Source: CAWJLS01 sp963843755 (GTDB lineage: Bacteria; Acidobacteriota; Thermoanaerobaculia; Multivoradales; DATKCC01). Taken from it: a stretch of 64,000 nucleotides of DNA. The stretch spans positions 62,001-126,000 of the forward strand of contig CAWJLS010000012.1 in the NCBI GenBank assembly GCA_963843755.1, in the 5' to 3' direction. The notes under the pieces are model-generated. The model saw nothing but the letters and a program-made list of their open reading frames with translations, did no database searches and was not told where the DNA came from. Made by a program: the position numbers and the translations under genes. Below, piece by piece: positions 38,996-50,842 of the stretch (positions are counted from its first letter, which is position 1; every line of letters starts with the position of its first letter).

Positions 38996-40894
38996 TCAGG
39001 ACGAGAGCAGGGCGCCGACGCGGCGCGCGACCGCCCGCAACGGGCGCTTGAACGGGCGCATCAGGCGGCCGGGCACGCCGAAGCCCAGGCGGTCGATCTT
39101 GTGCCAGACGGCCTCGGCGGTGATCACGGTGCGCTCGCTCCCGCCGAGCCCCTTCTGGTGCGCCGCCTTGCGCACGATCGGACACGACTCCGAGCTCAGG
39201 CAGTAGTCGTGGAACCGGCCGGCGGCCAGGTCGCGGCGGATCGCCTGGAGGGTGGGCGAGTTCCAGGTCTCCCGGTACTCCTCCATCGGCGCCAGCGGCG
39301 CGGCGCCGTAGCAGCACGGCAGCACGCCCCGGCGCAGGATGTAGAGGCTCTTCCACGGCTCGATGCACAGCGGCAGGCGGTCCTCGCCCAGGGAGGGCAG
39401 GGGCCCGGCGTCCGGCCCACCGTCCGGCAGGGCGTCCGGTCGAGCCTCCGGGACGTCATCCGGTGCGCCCGCGGGGACGGCGTCCGCGGACGGCTCCGTC
39501 GCCTCTGCCGCCTGCGGCTCGGGCTCCTCGACCTCCGCCGCGGCAGCGGCCTCGCCCGTCGCCTCCCGTCGCCCGCGCTCGAACTCCTCCGGGAACTGCT
39601 CGGCCAGGCCGCCGCCGAAGCCGAGCTGGTCGGCGAGCGGCACGTCGAAGCGCCGCGCCAGCTCGGCGGCCCGCCCGCTCACCCGGACCAGCTCGTCCCA
39701 GGGCAGGAGCTCCTCGCCGTAGACGAAGTGGTGGCCGTTCCTCTCCCAGTCGAGCCCGGAGCTCTCGGAGTAGTTGAGCGGGCGCAGCACCATCCGGTCG
39801 ACGCCCAGGTCGGCGCACAGGCGGACGAAGTCCTCGAGCTCGTGGACGTTGACCCGCATGGGCATGAACACCAGGTGGACCTTGGGCAGGCCGGCCCGGC
39901 CGCCCTTGGCCGCGATCAGCCGGCGCAGGTTGCCGAGGATGCGGTCGAACTTGTCGTTGCGCAGCTTGGCGTAGGTGTCGGCGGTGCCGGCGTCGAGCGA
40001 GATGTAGAGATGGATCTTCCGGCCGAGGAGCTTTTCGATGTTCTTGTCGGTGAGGATCTGGCCGTTGGTGGTCATCTCGAGCGTCTTGCCCTGCTCACCG
40101 AAGGCGTCGAGCAGGTCGTCGAGGGTGTCCTTCATCATGAAGGGCTCGCCGATCGAGCAGTTGACCAGGCTCACCGAGTGGTCGAAGAACGGGCCCCACT
40201 CCTCCACCGTCTGACGGGTGAACGGGGTGTCGACCGCATCCCCCTCGAGGGCCTTCGAGCCGTCCCACTCGCAGTAGACGCAGGGCGGCTTGACGTTGCA
40301 CACCCCGTGGAGATCGATGCCCAGAACCGGCGGCGTCGAGCGCAGCTCGGTCTTGCCGGCCAGCATCTCGTCCAGGTTGAGGACCGCGTTCGACTGCTGG
40401 CGCTCGATCACCGCGTGGCGGGCGGCGTCGCCGTGGAGATGGGGCCTGCGGACCCGGACGCCGAGCGCCCGGGGGTCGGCCGGATGGTGGGCGGCGGGGA
40501 GCAGCTTGGAGACCCGCAAGGTCGCGCCGGTAGCGCCGGCGGGGACCGCCACAGAGACCGGTGCCCAGCCGTGGACGAGAGGAACGACGGACGCCAACTC
40601 GCCTCCCTCCGGGAGCTCGAAGGCGAGCGTCTGGGTGAGATCGAAAAAGGGAGAGAAGACCTCCAACTCCAGGAACCGGGCTTCGGCCTCGTCGCCGTCA
40701 TCGCCGTCGCCTCCATCACCACCGTCACCACCGTCCGGCGGCACGAAGTCGAGACGCCCTTCCTCCCCCATCCAGCGGAAAGCCTGGGCCTCCTCGACCT
40801 CTTCTCCGTGGAAGCCGGGCCCGAAGCGCGCAGGCTGCCCCAGCTCCCGGTAGCCCGGAAGATCCGAAACGTCGTCGTAGACCACTCGCAACAT
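38996..40894 (-). CDS. Radical SAM/SPASM-type protein
   Basis: 632 residues from ATG 40894, behind GAGAGGTGG. The first 190 residues are an unrecognised beta-rich domain interrupted by a Gly/Asp run. The radical SAM core has its cluster cysteines in HGVCNVKPPCVYCEWDG, spaced CX5CX2C rather than CX3CX2C. The C-terminal SPASM-like region has CIEPWKSLYILRRGVLPCCY and further Cys. An acidic, Ala/Pro-rich linker separates core and SPASM. No obvious peptide substrate is adjacent; the reaction is unknown. Confidence 0.85.
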   Translation of the reverse strand: MLRVVYDDVSDLPGYRELGQPARFGPGFHGEEVEEAQAFRWMGEEGRLDFVPPDGGDGGDGGDGDDGDEAEARFLELEVFSPFFDLTQTLAFELPEGGELASVVPLVHGWAPVSVAVPAGATGATLRVSKLLPAAHHPADPRALGVRVRRPHLHGDAARHAVIERQQSNAVLNLDEMLAGKTELRSTPPVLGIDLHGVCNVKPPCVYCEWDGSKALEGDAVDTPFTRQTVEEWGPFFDHSVSLVNCSIGEPFMMKDTLDDLLDAFGEQGKTLEMTTNGQILTDKNIEKLLGRKIHLYISLDAGTADTYAKLRNDKFDRILGNLRRLIAAKGGRAGLPKVHLVFMPMRVNVHELEDFVRLCADLGVDRMVLRPLNYSESSGLDWERNGHHFVYGEELLPWDELVRVSGRAAELARRFDVPLADQLGFGGGLAEQFPEEFERGRREATGEAAAAAEVEEPEPQAAEATEPSADAVPAGAPDDVPEARPDALPDGGPDAGPLPSLGEDRLPLCIEPWKSLYILRRGVLPCCYGAAPLAPMEEYRETWNSPTLQAIRRDLAAGRFHDYCLSSESCPIVRKAAHQKGLGGSERTVITAEAVWHKIDRLGFGVPGRLMRPFKRPLRAVARRVGALLSS

Positions 40895-41093
40895 GGCGGC
40901 CACCTCTCCGTTCGATCCCTTCTGTTTCCAGCTCTCTCCTCGATGCCTGAAGGGGATCGATCCGCAGTCTACACGAGCGAGTTTCACCTCCCCCCGCAAG
41001 GAACCGGTCGGCCGTGGGTTCCAACCTGTGAACGGCGGCCGGACCACCCACCCGCCGGCCGAGACCAACGACCGAAACCGAAAGGAACCCACC

Positions 41094-41669
41094 ATGAAGA
41101 CCGACCTCTCACGATCCTTCCGCGGCCTGCCCTTGCTGGCCGTCGCCGCCCTGCTCCTGCTGGTGCTGAGCCCGGCCAGCGTGCTGCGTGCCCAGCCCGC
41201 GGCCCCTGGCCCGGGTGGTCCTGGCGGCCCGGGCGGCTCCGGCGGCCCCGGCGCCCAGGCCGGCGGCCCCGGCTTCATGCTGCCGAGGATCGCCCGCGCC
41301 CTCGACCTCTCCGACGCCCAGGTCGAGCAGGCCCGCGCCCTGCTCGACGACCTCGCCGCGACGGTCCAGCCGCTCCGCGAGCAGGGCCGGACCCTGCACC
41401 AGGAGATCGGCGAGCTGCTCGACGCCGACTCGCCGGACGCGACCGCCATCGGCGAGAAGGTGATCGAGGGCTATGCCCTGCGCGAGCAGGAGCGCGCGGC
41501 CCACGAAGACTTCCAGACCGCTTTCGAGGCGCTGCTGACCCCGGCCCAGCAGGAGAAGTGGGACCTGCTCAAGGACGTCCGTGAGTTCCTGGGCGGCCCC
41601 GACGGCGGCCCCCCCGGCGGCCAGCGGGGTGGTCAGCGAGGAATGGGCCCCGCCGGTCAGGGCTCCTGA
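41094..41669 (+). CDS. Spy/CpxP-like periplasmic protein with Gly-Pro repeats
   Basis: 191 residues. Signal peptide (about 1-33, ending near VLRAQ). A Pro/Gly run (PGPGGPGGPGGSGGPG) leads into helical repeats with an LTxxQ-type motif (LTPAQQEKW), as in Spy/CpxP ATP-independent chaperones of the envelope, and a Gly-rich tail. AAAGGAA before the ATG. Followed by an intrinsic terminator, so a single-gene unit. Chaperone or envelope-stress role is inferred. Confidence 0.8.
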   Translation: MKTDLSRSFRGLPLLAVAALLLLVLSPASVLRAQPAAPGPGGPGGPGGSGGPGAQAGGPGFMLPRIARALDLSDAQVEQARALLDDLAATVQPLREQGRTLHQEIGELLDADSPDATAIGEKVIEGYALREQERAAHEDFQTAFEALLTPAQQEKWDLLKDVREFLGGPDGGPPGGQRGGQRGMGPAGQGS

Positions 41670-41722
41670 GCGGCGCCCTCCCCGCCTCTCGGCGGCAACC
41701 AGGCAGCTCCCGCCAAACAAAT

Positions 41723-41764
41723 GCCCCCTGCCGGAACTCCGCGGCAGGGGGCTTCGTCTTTGCT
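41723..41764 (+). terminator. Rho-independent terminator
   Basis: Eleven-bp perfect stem GCCCCCTGCCG/CGGCAGGGGGC with an 8-nt loop, followed by TTCGTCTTTG. It ends the Spy-like gene, 54 bp after its stop. The clearest intrinsic terminator in the window. Confidence 0.85.
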
Positions 41765-42161
41765 AGGAGACGTTGAAGATCAGGAGTCGATCAGCGAGCA
41801 CCCTGTCGACGGTGCCGGGTCGGGGTGCGGACGCTGGTCATCGGGGCCTCCCCCCTTCGGACGGACACGCTAGCCGGAGATCGCGGCGTTCTGGTGACAG
41901 GGGGGTCACGATGGCGGCGCAGGCACCCGCCGGGGCATCTGTGTGGTGGGGGAGGAAGGGGGGGGGGACACGCCGGACGTCCCTTGTCCGGCCGGCCTGT
42001 TCACCATGCCGTCACGGCAGCGACACCGGATCACTTCACTCGACACGTAGCGTTCTTCCCGACGGGACCAGTCCCGTGCCCCTCGATCCCGGCCGACGCA
42101 CGGAACCGCCGCCAGGGAGCGATCGGCACGGCAACGACAGACGACCCAGGGAGGAACCCCG
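41765..42161. promoter_or_regulatory. Upstream region of PHP-glycosyltransferase gene with Pho-box-like repeat
   Basis: About 400 bp without a gene. Three 7-mers repeat every 11 bp at 41998-42026: TGTTCAC, CCGTCAC and GCGACAC, the spacing of PhoB boxes. Nearby are a G-run (about ten G near 41958-41967), an inverted repeat ACGGGAC/GTCCCGT (about 42061-42076) and GTGAC...GTCAC around 41894. A Shine-Dalgarno-like GGGAGGAA precedes the ATG at 42162. Confidence 0.4.
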
Positions 42162-44636
42162 ATGGCCGATCGGACCGCGAAGCCGCCCGCCGACCTTCTC
42201 GGCGCCCGCGCCGACCTCCACGTCCACTCCGCCCACTCGAACCGCCCCGACGAGTGGGTCCTTCGCTCGATCGCCGCGCCGGAGAGCTTCACCGACCCGC
42301 GCGCGCTCTACGACAGGTGCCGCGCGCGCGGCATGGACTTCGTGACCATCAGCGACCACGACACGGTGACCGGCGCCCTCGAGATCGCGCATCTGCCCGG
42401 TGTCTTCCTGTCGTCCGAGGTCACCGCCCGCTTCCCCGAGGACGGCTGCGCCGTCCACTGCCTGGTGCTCGGGGTGACCGAGGGCCAGCACCGGGAGATC
42501 CAGCGCCTGCGCGGCGACCTCTACGCCCTGCGCGACTACCTGGTCGACGAGGACGTGCTCCACTCGGTCGCCCACCCGCTGTTCCGGGTGGACGGCCAGC
42601 TCACCCTCGAGCACGTGGAGAAGCTCGTCGTGCTGTTCAAGCGCTTCGAGGTGCGCAACGGCATCCACGACCAGCGCTTGAACGGCCTGGCCGAGGCGCT
42701 GCTCGCCGGCCTGACGCCGGAGATCGTCGCCGAGCTGGCCGACCGCCACCGGCTCGACCCCCGGGACCCGGAGCCGTGGATCAAGCACACCACCGGCGGC
42801 AGCGACGACCACGGCGGCCTCTACATGGCCTCGACCTGGACCGAAACCCCGCCCGCCGCCACGGTCGACGAGCTCCTCGGTCACCTGCGCGCCGGCCGGT
42901 CGGCCGCCGGCGGCGCCACCGGCACCTCGCTCCGCCTCGCCCGGAGCCTCTGCGCCATCTCGTGGCGCTACTTCCAGGAGCGCTTCGCCGGCGGCCTGCT
43001 GGCCCGCCGCGACCCGTTCGCCCGCATGCTCGCCGCCCTCGGCCGGCCGCCCCGGCCGGTCCGCCGCCGCCTGTTCTTCCGCACCGAGCCGCCCGCCCCG
43101 AACCTCGCCGAGGACGAGGCGGCCCTCGGCGCCGCCGACCGGCTGTGCGCCCGCGCCCTCGGCCGGTTCGTCGTCCGGGCCGGCATCCAGGCCAAGCTCG
43201 GCCGCTTCGGCGCCGCCCTCGGCGCGGTCTCCGAGCTGGCTCCGCTGGCCGCCCTGGCACCGTTCGCCGTCGCCTTCGACACCCAGGCCAAGGACGAGGA
43301 TCTGCTCGGCGAGGTGGCCGAGCGGTTCCGGGTCTCCCGGCCCGACGTCGGCCCGGAGCGCCTGGTGCGCAAGGCCTGGGTGAGCGACACCCTGTCCGAG
43401 GTCAACGGCGTCACCCGCACCGTCGCCCAGGTCAGCCGGGCGGCGGCCCGGGCGGACCGGTCGCTCCTGACGCTCTCGTGCGAGCCGCCGGCCGGCTGCG
43501 CCGCCGACTGGCGGGGCCCCCGCCACCTGCTCGAGAGCGTCGCGCGCTTCCCCCTGCCGGGGTACGAGAGCCTGACCCTGTCGATCCCGCGGCTGCTCGA
43601 GCTGGTCCGCGTGCTCGAGCGCCAGGGCATCGGGGAGGTGGTGATCAGCACCCCCGGCCCGGTCGGCCTGGCGGCCCTGGTCGCGGCCCGCCTGCTCCGG
43701 CTGCGGGTCACCGGCGTCTACCACACCGACTTCCCGCGCTATGTCCGCGACCTGACCGGCGACCCGGCGCTCGAGGCGGCCACCTGGACCGCCATGCGGT
43801 GGGTCTACGGCGCCATGGACCGAATCTACGTTCCCAGCCGCTCCTACGGCGAGCAGCTCGGCCGCCACGGGTTCGATCCGGACCGGCTGGTGCTCATGCC
43901 CCGCGGGGTCGACACCGCCCTCTTCCACCCTGGCCGCCGGGCCCCGGAGCTGCGCCGCCGCTGGGCCGGCACGCTCGCGGGTGGCACGGCCGGAGGCGCG
44001 GCGGACGGCACGCCGGTGGTGCTTTACGCCGGCCGGCTGTCGAAGGAGAAGAACCTCGACCTGCTGCTCGACGCCTTCGACCGGCTGCTCGCCTCCGGCC
44101 GCCCGGCGCGCCTGGTGCTGGTCGGCGACGGCCCCGACCGCGAGCGCCTCGCCGCCCGCGCTGACGGCTCCGGGCGCCCGGAGGTGGTGTTCACCGGCTT
44201 CCTCCACGGCACCGAGCTTGCCACCGCGTACGCCAGCGCGGACCTCTTCGCGTTCCCGTCGGTCACCGACACGTTCGGCAACGCGGTGCTCGAGGCCCAC
44301 GCCTCCGGCCTCGCCGCGGTGGTGACCGGCCGGGGCGGCCCGCGGGAGATCGTCGCGCGGCGCGGCTCCGGCGTCGTCGCCGAGCCCTCGCCGGACGCCT
44401 TCGCCGCCGCCCTCGACGATCTTCTCGGCGCGCCCGCCCGGCGGAGCGAGATGGCCCGCCGCGCCTTGGCGACCGCCCGCGAGGCCTCCTGGGACCTGCT
44501 GGTCGACCGGCTGTGGGGCGACACCCCGGACGAGCCGGCCCGTGCCCTCGACCCCTGCCCGGTCCCGGGCGCGATCCGGCGCCCGGTGGAGAGCCCGGTG
44601 GAGGACGGGGCGGTGCTGCAGCAGGAGGTCGCGTGA
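42162..44636 (+). CDS. PHP-domain/glycosyltransferase family 4 fusion
   Basis: 824 residues. N-terminal PHP metal-dependent hydrolase (about 15-290) with ADLHVHSAHSNRPDEW, FVTISDHDTVTG, SVAHPLF and TTGGSDDHGG metal motifs. C-terminal GT4-type glycosyltransferase (about 410-790) with WVSDTLSEVNGVTRTV, LYAGRLSKEKNLDLLLDAFD and FAFPSVTDTFGNAVLEAHAS. It probably hydrolyses a phosphoester and glycosylates a lipid or related acceptor. Located upstream of phoB-phoR, with a possible Pho box before it, suggesting phosphate-starvation glycolipid synthesis (inference). Confidence 0.87.
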   Translation: MADRTAKPPADLLGARADLHVHSAHSNRPDEWVLRSIAAPESFTDPRALYDRCRARGMDFVTISDHDTVTGALEIAHLPGVFLSSEVTARFPEDGCAVHCLVLGVTEGQHREIQRLRGDLYALRDYLVDEDVLHSVAHPLFRVDGQLTLEHVEKLVVLFKRFEVRNGIHDQRLNGLAEALLAGLTPEIVAELADRHRLDPRDPEPWIKHTTGGSDDHGGLYMASTWTETPPAATVDELLGHLRAGRSAAGGATGTSLRLARSLCAISWRYFQERFAGGLLARRDPFARMLAALGRPPRPVRRRLFFRTEPPAPNLAEDEAALGAADRLCARALGRFVVRAGIQAKLGRFGAALGAVSELAPLAALAPFAVAFDTQAKDEDLLGEVAERFRVSRPDVGPERLVRKAWVSDTLSEVNGVTRTVAQVSRAAARADRSLLTLSCEPPAGCAADWRGPRHLLESVARFPLPGYESLTLSIPRLLELVRVLERQGIGEVVISTPGPVGLAALVAARLLRLRVTGVYHTDFPRYVRDLTGDPALEAATWTAMRWVYGAMDRIYVPSRSYGEQLGRHGFDPDRLVLMPRGVDTALFHPGRRAPELRRRWAGTLAGGTAGGAADGTPVVLYAGRLSKEKNLDLLLDAFDRLLASGRPARLVLVGDGPDRERLAARADGSGRPEVVFTGFLHGTELATAYASADLFAFPSVTDTFGNAVLEAHASGLAAVVTGRGGPREIVARRGSGVVAEPSPDAFAAALDDLLGAPARRSEMARRALATAREASWDLLVDRLWGDTPDEPARALDPCPVPGAIRRPVESPVEDGAVLQQEVA

Positions 44637-45005
44637 GAGCCGTCCGCGGCGACCGCGCCGGCCACCTGCCCGATCACCGCACCGCCCCCCTCAAGTCCTT
44701 GCGAAAGCGTCGCTTGGACACCCGCCGCCGAGGCGTTTCACCCCTGTCACGCCGCCGTTACGCCTCCCACCTGTGGAAAATCGTCCTCGTCGGAGGACGG
44801 ATCGGGAACGCGACCACATCAAGACATTCAAGTATCTGAAACCATGGAGGTTATGCCAGTGCACAACAGACTGTTCAATTCGCTCGGAGGCCCGGATTTC
44901 CAGGGCTCCGGCCGCAGCGTCCAGACGTTTTCCACAGACTTTTCCGCATCTTCTGCGGATGGAGCCGCGCCGCTGGCACGGCGAGGCCTGCTAAGCTCAC
45001 CGGCG
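44637..45005. promoter_or_regulatory. phoB upstream region with Pho-box-like and inverted elements
   Basis: 369 bp. CTGTCAC-4 nt-CCGTTAC at 44744-44761 has the 11-bp period of a Pho box. CTGTGGAAAA (44771-44780) and its inverse TTTTCCACAG (44928-44937) resemble DnaA boxes with one mismatch. AACAGACTGTT near 44870 and TCCGCA/TGCGGA are further short inverted repeats. The frame of phoB stays open upstream to an ATG at 44844, but nothing before 45006 looks like a response regulator. Confidence 0.4.
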
Positions 45006-45689
45006 ATGGCACAAGGGCGCATTCTGCTCGTCGAGGACGAGCCCGACATCGCCGAGGTTCTCCGCTACAACCTCGAGAAGGAGGGGTTCGATGTCGAGGT
45101 CGAAGAGCGGGGGGACACCGCCCTGGAGCACATCCGCCGGGACGCCCCCGACCTGCTGCTGCTCGACCTGATGCTGCCCGGGCTCGACGGCCTGGAGGTC
45201 GCCCGCATCCTCCAGCGCGACACCCACACCCGCTCGCTACCGCTGATCATGCTGACGGCCAAGGGCGAGGAGATCGACCGCATCGTCGGCCTCGAGCTCG
45301 GCGCGGACGACTACGTGACCAAGCCGTTCAGCCCGCGGGAGGTGGTGCTGCGGGTCAAGGCCGTGCTGCGCCGTACGGAGCGCTCGGTCCCCGAGGGCGA
45401 GACCCTCTCCGTCGGCCCGTTGCGGCTCGACCCGGCCGGCCACCGGCTGGAGGTCGAGGGCGAGGAGGTGCCGCTGACCGCCACCGAGTTTCGTCTGCTC
45501 AAGCTGCTGATGGAGCGGGCCGGCCGGGTCCAGACCCGCGGGCAGCTCCTGTCCGACGTCTGGGGCTACGCCGAGGACATCGACAGCCGGACGGTCGACA
45601 CCCACATCCGCCGCCTGCGACGCAAGCTGGGTCGGGGCGCCGATCACATCGAGACGGTCATCGGCGTCGGCTACCGGCTGCGCGCCTGA
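45006..45689 (+). CDS. phoB: PhoB-type phosphate response regulator
   Basis: OmpR/PhoB-family regulator. 227 residues from ATG 45006 (MAQGRILLVEDE); an in-frame ATG at 44844 would add 54 non-homologous residues. Receiver domain with acidic pocket LVEDEPD, phospho-Asp in LLLLDLMLPGLDG and Lys in VTKPFSP. Winged helix ends TVDTHIRRLRRKLG...HIETVIGVGYRLRA. It is followed 31 bp later by the cognate kinase. The surrounding Na/Pi transporter and PhoU genes support the phosphate assignment. Confidence 0.9.
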   Translation: MAQGRILLVEDEPDIAEVLRYNLEKEGFDVEVEERGDTALEHIRRDAPDLLLLDLMLPGLDGLEVARILQRDTHTRSLPLIMLTAKGEEIDRIVGLELGADDYVTKPFSPREVVLRVKAVLRRTERSVPEGETLSVGPLRLDPAGHRLEVEGEEVPLTATEFRLLKLLMERAGRVQTRGQLLSDVWGYAEDIDSRTVDTHIRRLRRKLGRGADHIETVIGVGYRLRA

Positions 45690-45720
45690 GGCCCGGCGCC
45701 GGCCGACCTCCCCGACGCCG

Positions 45721-47673
<1,953 letters not shown>

Positions 47674-50169
47674 GGAGCGACTGGAGGGGGAACCGGCCGA
47701 GGGCGCCCTCAGCCGCCTCGTGCTCGGTGAACCGGGCCGTCTCGTCCGCCGGCAGCTCGCTGCCCCACACCAGCACCGGCACCGGGTCGGCCGAGTGCTG
47801 CCCCGACTCCGACAGGGTCGCATGGTCGGAGGCGACCGCCACCTGGAGCGGCCGCTCCCCCCACTGTGCCAGCAGCTCCCCGAGGCGGCGATCGACCGCC
47901 TCCAGGAACTTCACCTTGCGGTCCGCACGGCAGTCGTGGGCCGCGATGTCGGCCCCTTTGAGGTGGAGGACCACCAAGTGATGGTTGCGCAGCGCGTCCG
48001 CCGCCTCGCGGAACTTGAGCTCCAGATCGGTGTCCAGGTTGGCCGTCATGGCGGGCGCGGTCCGGGTCTCCGCGCCGAGCCACGAGGCCAGGCCGAGGAC
48101 CGTGCGGTCGCCGGAGATGCAGCAGATCTGGAGCGGCACGCCCCCCGCCTCCAGGCGGAGCAGCCGGTGGATGCGGCCGGCGCCGCGGCTGAGCACGGCG
48201 TTGGCGGGCGGCAGGCCCTGCTGGCGGCGCCGCTGGTTGACCGGGTGGTGGGCCAGCACCTGCCGCGCCCGGTCCTCGAACGCGGCCAGCAGGCGCGCCG
48301 TCCTGACCGCCGCGGTCTCGGCCGGGTCGATCGCCCGCGGCGGCAGCGGCGGCCCCGGAGGGGCGCCGTCGCCCGGATCGCTGCCGGCGATCGCCGGCGA
48401 CAGGCCTTCCCCCTGGAGGACGATCGCCAGCCGGTGCTCGGTCCCCATGCGCACCCGGACGGTGAACCCCGCCCACTCGGCCTCGCCCCTGGCGCCGTCG
48501 ACGCCGCCGGAGAGCGGCAGGCGGTCGAGGGCGGCGGCCAGATCCTCGGTCCCCTCCCGGATGCGCCCGGCCCGGCGGTCGACGATCCGCCCCTCCTCGT
48601 CCAGGGTGCCGAAGTTGCCGCGCAGGGCGACGTCGCCCGGGGCCAGCTCGATGCCCGCGCCCAGCGCCTCGACCGGCCCCCGGCGCATGGCCCGCGGCGA
48701 CTGGCCGAACAGCGCCAGGCTGCCGGCGGCCGTGTCCGGCACCGTCCCCGGCTCCACCGGGTCGCCCAGGCCGAGGCTCCCCTCGCGCGCCAGCCGGTCG
48801 AGCGTCGGGAGCGCCGCGGCGGCGAGCGGCGTGCGGCCGGACAGCGCCCGCACCGGCCGGTCGGGCATGCCGTCGACGAACAGCAGCAGGGTCGGGGTCG
48901 GCTCGGCGCCGGGCTCGGCCGGCAGCCTGTCGAGCTCCGGCGCCTCCTCCTCGAGCAAGGTGGTCACCAGCCGGAGCGCCCGGTCGAGGGTCGTATCCCG
49001 GTCGGTGGTCTCCAACACCTCGACCTCGTGCAGCCGGGCCTGCTCGATCATGTGCTGCTGGAGCCGGCGGATCGGCTCGAAATGCTCCAGGTAGCGGTCC
49101 GCCCCGCGCCCTTCGCGCCGGCCGCGGGCGAGGAAGCGCGCCCGGTGAAGCTCCTCGTCCTGCGTCGTGAGCAGGAGCGAGATCTGGTAGGCGGTCCCGG
49201 CCAGGTCGCCGAACGGCACCAGGGGCGGCACCAGGTGGACCCCCTCGACCAGCACGCTCATGTTCTCCATCACCGCCCGCTCCACCACCGCGCGGACGCC
49301 GACGCAGACCCGCGTCGCCTGCTCTTCGAACTCCTCCACCAGCCGGTCGCCGAGCTCGCCGGTGGTCGGATGGCGGCCGTCCTCCCGCCGGCGCCAGGGT
49401 CGCTCCCAGCGGGGCAGCTCGTAGCTCGAATGGTGGAGCGCGGGCAGGATCGCCGGTGCGAACACCATGCGCATCACCTGGCGGATGGTGTCGGTGGCGT
49501 TGATCCGGTAGATGCGCAGCAGCGGCGCCAGGTCGAGGGCCAGGGTCGACTTGCCGGTCCCCGTCGCTCCGCCCAGGTAGATCACCAGCGGCCGTGGCAG
49601 CCGGCGGATGCTCCGCACCAGCCGATAGCGGGCGGCGGTCTCCGGATCTTCGAGGCGTTCGAGCAGCTCCCCGGCCCGGCGCGCGATCTCCTCGCTCTCG
49701 ACCACGCCGACCCCTTCGCGCCGCAGGTCTCCTTGGAGGCGGGTGACCAGCCGGTAGGCCCGGTCCATGTCGACGCCGGCGGCGTGGATGCTCCGCGCCA
49801 GCAGGCCGCGGGAGAACGGCTGGGGCTCGCCGTGGTAGACGACCGCGATGTCGCGCCGGCGGCGCTGCCGGGGCCCGAGCCGGGCGAGGCGATCCTGGGG
49901 CAGCATCTCGGCGAGCTGCTCCTCGATCAGGTCCTCGAGCTCGGCGGTGGTGATCTCCTCGCGCTGGGCGATGCGGTCGCGCAGGGCGCGCGCCGCGGCG
50001 TAGGCCTCGTCGAACGACAGCCCGCGCAGGATCAGGTCGTGGGTGACCATCCCGCGCAGGAACGGGTGCCGGCGCCCCGACGACGTCCGGACCCAGACCG
50101 TGGACGGTTGGCGGATCATTCCGCGGACCCCACGGAACCCGCGCGCGCCTCGCCGGGGCCGCTCAAGCC

Positions 50170-50823
50170 TCAGGCCTCTTCGTCGCCGTGGCGGATGCGG
50201 TCGTAAGGCTGAGCCACCGAGGAGGCGATGTTCGACAGGTGGGAGCCGATCCGCCGCAGAATCCGCGCGGCGTTGGCGTAGACCACCGCCATGTCGGCCG
50301 TCAGGTCGCTGTCGGCGATGTCCGCGGTGAAGCGCTGGAGCTCCTCCTTGAGCTCGGCACTCCGGGTCATGACGCGCCGCGCCTGCTCCGGGTCGTCCTT
50401 GCGGAAGGCGCGCTCGGTGACCTCGAACAGCGGCCGCAGCTCCCGGGCACCCGCCCGCAGCCGCTCGGCGAACGGCCCGCCGCGATCGCTCTTGGCGAGC
50501 GGCACCAGCTCGCCGATGCCGCGGGCGAAGTCGCCGATGCGCTCGGCGTCCTGGACCATGCTGACCAGCACCAGGCTCGCCACCAGGTCCTGCTGCGGGT
50601 TGAAGGAGAGGTGCTCCAGAACGCTCCGGCGCACCATGCGCTCGGCCTCGTCCACCGGGTCGTCGAGCTCGTCCAGGTCCGCCTGGAGCGGCCGGTTGTC
50701 GAGCAGGGCCTCCAGGGCCAGGTCGAGCATGCGCGCCGACTGGCGCAACATCTCCGAGATGTCGTCGAACGCGGACTCGATCAGGGGAGACCGCTGCGCG
50801 CCGCTGAAGATGCCTTTGAACAT
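50170..50823 (-). CDS. PhoU-domain protein
   Basis: 217 residues, all helical. PhoU-like repeats with QDAERIGDFARGIGEL and ARILRRIGSHLSNIASSV, which match the metal-binding E/D-x-I-G/A-D-type motif of PhoU. It lies 20 bp after the Na/Pi cotransporter stop on the same strand, so probably co-transcribed and acting as its partner or regulator. A second PhoU lies divergently beyond the transporter. Confidence 0.85.
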   Translation of the reverse strand: MFKGIFSGAQRSPLIESAFDDISEMLRQSARMLDLALEALLDNRPLQADLDELDDPVDEAERMVRRSVLEHLSFNPQQDLVASLVLVSMVQDAERIGDFARGIGELVPLAKSDRGGPFAERLRAGARELRPLFEVTERAFRKDDPEQARRVMTRSAELKEELQRFTADIADSDLTADMAVVYANAARILRRIGSHLSNIASSVAQPYDRIRHGDEEA

Positions 50824-50842
50824 GGGGATGCCTCGCTCGGAA

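Noticed and set aside
44771..44937. Origin of replication from two DnaA-box-like inverted sites
   Set aside because: Only two one-mismatch boxes, no AT-rich unwinding stretch, and no dnaA/dnaN/gyr neighbours; phosphate genes surround it.
44844..45005. Extended N-terminus for PhoB from ATG 44844
   Set aside because: The added 54 residues have no regulator likeness and cover a region with operator-like repeats; MAQGRILLVEDE is the usual start.
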